A stretch of DNA of 64,000 nucleotides from JBJXHC01 sp046160825 (GTDB lineage: Bacteria > Bacteroidota > Ignavibacteria > UBA10030 > UBA6906). Below, piece by piece: positions 61,376-64,000 of this stretch. The notes beneath the pieces are model-generated. The model ran no database searches. It worked only from the letters and a program-made list of their open reading frames with translations, and was not told where the DNA came from. The stretch is from NCBI GenBank assembly GCA_046160825.1, contig JBJXHC010000126.1, forward strand, positions 1-64,000, written 5' to 3'. Position 1 is the first letter of the stretch, and every line of letters starts with the position of its first letter. Both the position numbers and the translations under genes were made by a program.

Positions 61376-62833
61376 CTATGTGAGCTTGCGACGCAGCCGC
61401 GCAACAGGAAGCAACATTGCTTCGCGGTATTTTGCCACTGTGCGCCGGGCGATATTGAGTCCCTGTTCGTTCAGGATCTCGGCAAGTTTCTGGTCGCTGT
61501 GGGGATGCAACGGATCTTCGGAATCAATCAAGTCCTTCAGTTTTTTCTTCACTTCTTTATTCGAAACTTCGTCCCCGTCGGCTGTGCTGATGGAGTCGCT
61601 GAAAAAATGCCGGAGGGAGAATACGCCGTAATCCGTCTGGACGAATTTACTGTTTACAACCCGGCTGATAGTGGAAATATCCATCTCAATCACTTCGGCA
61701 ATGTCTTTGTAGATCATGGGTCTCAGGCTTTCGCCCGTCGAGAAGAATTCCCGCTGCTTATCCACAATCGCCCGCATGACTTTGGTCATGGTCTCGCGGC
61801 GCTGATGGATCGAGCTAATGAACCACTTTGCCGCCTCAAAGCGCTGGCGGATAAAATCCTTTGTTTCCGTTGAGACACCGTTCTTCTTCCGCTTGGACAT
61901 GATGTCCTTGTACTGCTTGTTGATGCGGAGAGGAGGGATGTTCCGGTCGTTCAGTGTAATAACAAAATCGTCGTCGGTTTGCGTAACGATGAAATCGGGG
62001 ACGATGTAATTCTCGTGAGAGCTGAATTCCCCTTCGCCCGGTTTCGGATTCAGATGTTGAATTGCCTCCACGGCGGCTTTGAGTTCGTCAAGCGTGATAT
62101 TCAGCTTCTTGACGATGTCCTCGAAATGCTTCATGGTGAAGCTCTCGTAGTACTCTCGAAGGATACGCAAAGCAAGGTCGCGGAGTTGCGGCTCGACACT
62201 GGAAAGTTCGAGCTGCACGATCAAACATTCCTGCAGCGTGCGTGCGCCAACGCCTGCGGGATCGAGGCGCTGAATGCGTTTGAGTGTTGCTTCAGCTTTC
62301 TCAAGGATTATCGCTGTACCGTGTGTGAGGTTCAAATCTTGAACGATGGTTTCAAGATCGCGGCGGAGGTAGCCGTCATCATCGATATTGCCGATGATTT
62401 CCTCTCCCAACAATACTTCTTCGTCGTCGAGATCAAGGAGGGTGTACTGCTCGAGCAGGCGGTGATACAACGGAACGGAGTCTGCGAGAGGCATCTCATC
62501 CCGCTCTTCGTCATCGTATGTTTCCCGGGCTTTGTAGCCCGAACTCTCCTCGTTCATGTAGTCGTCGATGGTGTACTTGTCTTCCTCGTCGGCTGCTTTC
62601 TCGTCCGCCTTTGCAGCCTCTTCGACGGTGACCTCTTCCTTGACAAGCTCTTCCGGTTCCTGTTGGGCTTCGAGTTCTTCCTCGAACCCCTCCTCAAGAA
62701 GCGGATTCATTTCCAACTCAGCTTTGATTTTTTGTTCGAGGGCAAGGGTGGGAAGCTGGAGCATCTTCAGGTACTGGACCTGTTGAGGCGACAGCTTCAT
62801 CATCATCTTATGTTGGAGGGAAAGATTCAGCAT
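61376..62833 (-). CDS. rpoN: RNA polymerase sigma-54 factor
   Basis: A 485-residue sigma-54. The N-terminus is Gln/Leu-rich (MLNLSLQHKMMMKLSPQQVQYLKMLQL), where the activator-interacting domain lies, followed by an acidic linker (about 50-110), the core-binding domain (LDPAGVGARTLQECLIVQL) and the DNA-binding part, with the RpoN box ARRTVAKYREAM near the C-terminus. It needs AAA+ activators with a GAFTGA loop to open promoters. It heads the hslV-hslU operon, an arrangement that would couple heat-shock proteolysis to this sigma. Confidence 0.96.
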   Translation of the reverse strand: MLNLSLQHKMMMKLSPQQVQYLKMLQLPTLALEQKIKAELEMNPLLEEGFEEELEAQQEPEELVKEEVTVEEAAKADEKAADEEDKYTIDDYMNEESSGYKARETYDDEERDEMPLADSVPLYHRLLEQYTLLDLDDEEVLLGEEIIGNIDDDGYLRRDLETIVQDLNLTHGTAIILEKAEATLKRIQRLDPAGVGARTLQECLIVQLELSSVEPQLRDLALRILREYYESFTMKHFEDIVKKLNITLDELKAAVEAIQHLNPKPGEGEFSSHENYIVPDFIVTQTDDDFVITLNDRNIPPLRINKQYKDIMSKRKKNGVSTETKDFIRQRFEAAKWFISSIHQRRETMTKVMRAIVDKQREFFSTGESLRPMIYKDIAEVIEMDISTISRVVNSKFVQTDYGVFSLRHFFSDSISTADGDEVSNKEVKKKLKDLIDSEDPLHPHSDQKLAEILNEQGLNIARRTVAKYREAMLLPVARLRRKLT

Positions 62834-62869
62834 GTGAATATCGCTATAGGCATATCAAAGGTTGTTGTG

Positions 62870-63439
62870 TCATTTCCTCTGGAGTGTGTCGCAATGTGCT
62901 TTGAAGTTGTTGTACCACGTTTCACCATACTTGCGCGTGAGAGCGTCCTTCAGGAAATCAGAGAGCTTGATGTTATTCTTCTCGCCGAACTGGCGGCCAC
63001 CTTCGCATTCCTCAATCTGTTCATACCTGATGTAGTCTTTCCCAAACCGGCGGACACGAATCGGGAAGAGGTGACAGGAGAGAGGCTTTCTCCAATCAAT
63101 CAAGTTTTCGGTAAACGCACGTTCAAAGCTGCAGCGCGCAATACCGTCGGCGTCGTAGTGGACATACACACAGTCCCGCTCTTCGACACACGGCGTAACG
63201 AAGTCGCCGGGTGTTCCCTCATACATTCCGGTGGCTTCAATGACGCTGATGCTGCGTTCACTGAGGTAGCCTTTGATGATCGGGTAGGCTTTTTCAATCT
63301 CCAGCACTTCATCGTCCTCCAAGGGCGCCCCTCGACCACCCTCGATACAACAGCACGCTCCTTTGCACTGGTGTAAATCGCAACAAAAGGAAACGTGTCC
63401 GACCGCGTCATCGATGATCGCCTCTCCGATAATAAACAC
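62870..63439 (-). CDS. DUF3109 family protein
   Basis: A 189-residue Cys-rich protein. FCCDLHQCKGACCCIEGGRGAPL (about residues 18-40), TPCVEERDCVYVH, IARCSFE, LSCHLFPIRV and QIEECEGG are the DUF3109 cysteine pattern, probably binding a metal or Fe-S cluster. Function is unknown; the family is common in Bacteroidota and relatives. The start is GTG with AGGAGAC upstream, and the gene is 36 bp upstream of rpoN on the same strand. Confidence 0.9.
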   Translation of the reverse strand: MFIIGEAIIDDAVGHVSFCCDLHQCKGACCCIEGGRGAPLEDDEVLEIEKAYPIIKGYLSERSISVIEATGMYEGTPGDFVTPCVEERDCVYVHYDADGIARCSFERAFTENLIDWRKPLSCHLFPIRVRRFGKDYIRYEQIEECEGGRQFGEKNNIKLSDFLKDALTRKYGETWYNNFKAHCDTLQRK

Positions 63440-63520
63440 CCTGTCTCCTGTTTATCGATGAACTGTGAGTATGGTACGGTTTTTCCCCCTCAGAGGAAAG
63501 AGTTTCGTCGGGCGTTCCTG

Positions 63521-64000
63521 TCACGCGAGCTTTGCAAACATCTTTCCCGGCATCTGTCGCACGATGCCCTTGAACTCCAGCGAGAGAAGGTGAACGAGTG
63601 CATCACCCGTGGACATGGCGGAGCGTTCTGCAAGTGCATCAATATGGATCGGATCGTCGGGGAGTGCTTCGTAGAGCCGTTGCTCGAAGAGAGAAAGCGG
63701 AGGCAACGGTTCTGCTTTTGTTGTTGACGGAGCGATGAGTTTCTTGAGACGCGGTCCCAACTCTGAGAGTATGTCGTCCACACTTTCCACCAGCGTTGCC
63801 TTGCCCTGTTTGAGAAGCAGGTTGGTCCCGCTGCTCCGTTTCTCCGAGATGGCAGCGGGAATTGCGAACACGTCACGGTTCTGGTCGAGTGCAGTCGCTG
63901 CTGTGATCATCGCGCCGCCGTCAACACCCGTTTCCACGATCAGTGTACCAAGGGCGATACCGCTGATAATGCGGTTGCGGCGCGGGAAGTTTCCCGCATC
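63521..64000 (-). CDS. dprA: DNA-processing protein DprA, C-terminal part
   Basis: The frame runs off the window edge; 159 codons are visible. AGNFPRRNRIISGIALGTLIVETGVDGGAMITA is the end of the DprA Rossmann-like domain, followed by IPAAISEKRSSGTNLLLKQGKATLVES and a winged-helix C-terminal domain (about the last 60 residues: FEQRLYEALPDDPIHIDALAERSAMST). DprA loads RecA on incoming single strands in natural transformation. The true start is upstream of 64000. Confidence 0.93.
   Translation of the reverse strand, partial: DAGNFPRRNRIISGIALGTLIVETGVDGGAMITAATALDQNRDVFAIPAAISEKRSSGTNLLLKQGKATLVESVDDILSELGPRLKKLIAPSTTKAEPLPPLSLFEQRLYEALPDDPIHIDALAERSAMSTGDALVHLLSLEFKGIVRQMPGKMFAKLA

Noticed and set aside
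61979..63376. 465-codon plus-strand frame
   Set aside because: Antisense to rpoN and the DUF3109 gene; hydrophobic composition arises from complement codons.
1..64000. CRISPR array, rRNA or tRNA genes
   Set aside because: No regularly spaced direct repeats and no tRNA-like or rRNA-like conserved segments were seen on reading; no computed scan was possible.

Overview
The window reads as chromosomal DNA of a free-living, Gram-negative bacterium near the Bacteroidota/Chlorobiota/Ignavibacteriota branch. The clues are a Por-secretion (type IX) C-terminal sorting domain remnant at 59102-59320, several large secreted or outer-membrane proteins of types common in that group (DUF5916 with a CBM9-like front, FG-GAP repeat protein, PorV/DUF5723-like barrel), DUF3109 and DUF3467 proteins, SigZ, and paired membrane pyrophosphatases. 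Many genes have clear Shine-Dalgarno sequences, and three good -35/-10 promoters with 16-17 bp spacing are visible. That fits an Ignavibacteria-like lineage better than classical Bacteroidia. The assignment is an inference from gene content. I see no rRNA, tRNA or CRISPR array.

Layout. 1-290: right end of an IS3-type element followed by short inverted repeats. 291-7634 (minus strand): a K+-independent and a K+-dependent membrane pyrophosphatase, an NSS-family Na+ symporter with an overlapping 34-residue MetS-like small subunit, and a DedA protein with a 37-residue membrane peptide ahead of it. 8142-13198 (plus): GltS, an APC amino-acid permease and RecG. 13286-17457: a promoter, two divergent ATP-grasp (D-Ala-D-Ala-ligase-like) genes, a GNAT acetyltransferase and a lysine-2,3-aminomutase-like radical SAM gene, closed by a terminator. 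This is the best candidate here for an undescribed pathway. 17476-22588: ABC-F/Uup, SUI1/YciH, HxlB-like isomerase, a cyclic-nucleotide-binding protein, an AAA+/Fis protein that has lost the sigma-54 contact loop, and a cold-shock gene with a long structured leader. 22712-25774: CDGSH protein, TrpF-like protein, GNAT, SigZ and ArsM in one direction.

25740-34844: hydrolases (one with an apparent frameshift), DUF72, two large secreted proteins and a CPA2 antiporter. 35008-39095: a PD-(D/E)XK nuclease with palindromes built into its reading frame, the TIGR03545/TIGR03546 pair and a YCII-like protein. 39279-46977: a coiled-coil lipoprotein, the NHEJ set LigD-Ku followed by a TPR gene, photolyase, and a diacylglycerol-glucosyltransferase-like enzyme. 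47027-53372 (minus): a nested inverted-repeat element, a second GT-B-like protein, a redoxin, YhdH-type oxidoreductase, PPK2, isocitrate dehydrogenase and a HIT protein. 53652-58934 (plus): periplasmic TPR protein, DUF3467, and a coupled pair of envelope proteins. 59418-64000 (minus): HslU, HslV, RpoN, DUF3109 and the C-terminal part of DprA.

How the genes fit together. Ion and energy coupling is prominent: two pyrophosphatases, Na+ symporters, a cation/proton antiporter and PPK2. A second theme is genome maintenance (RecG, LigD/Ku, photolyase, DprA) and a third is envelope proteins. RpoN is encoded in the same window as a degenerate member of its activator family.
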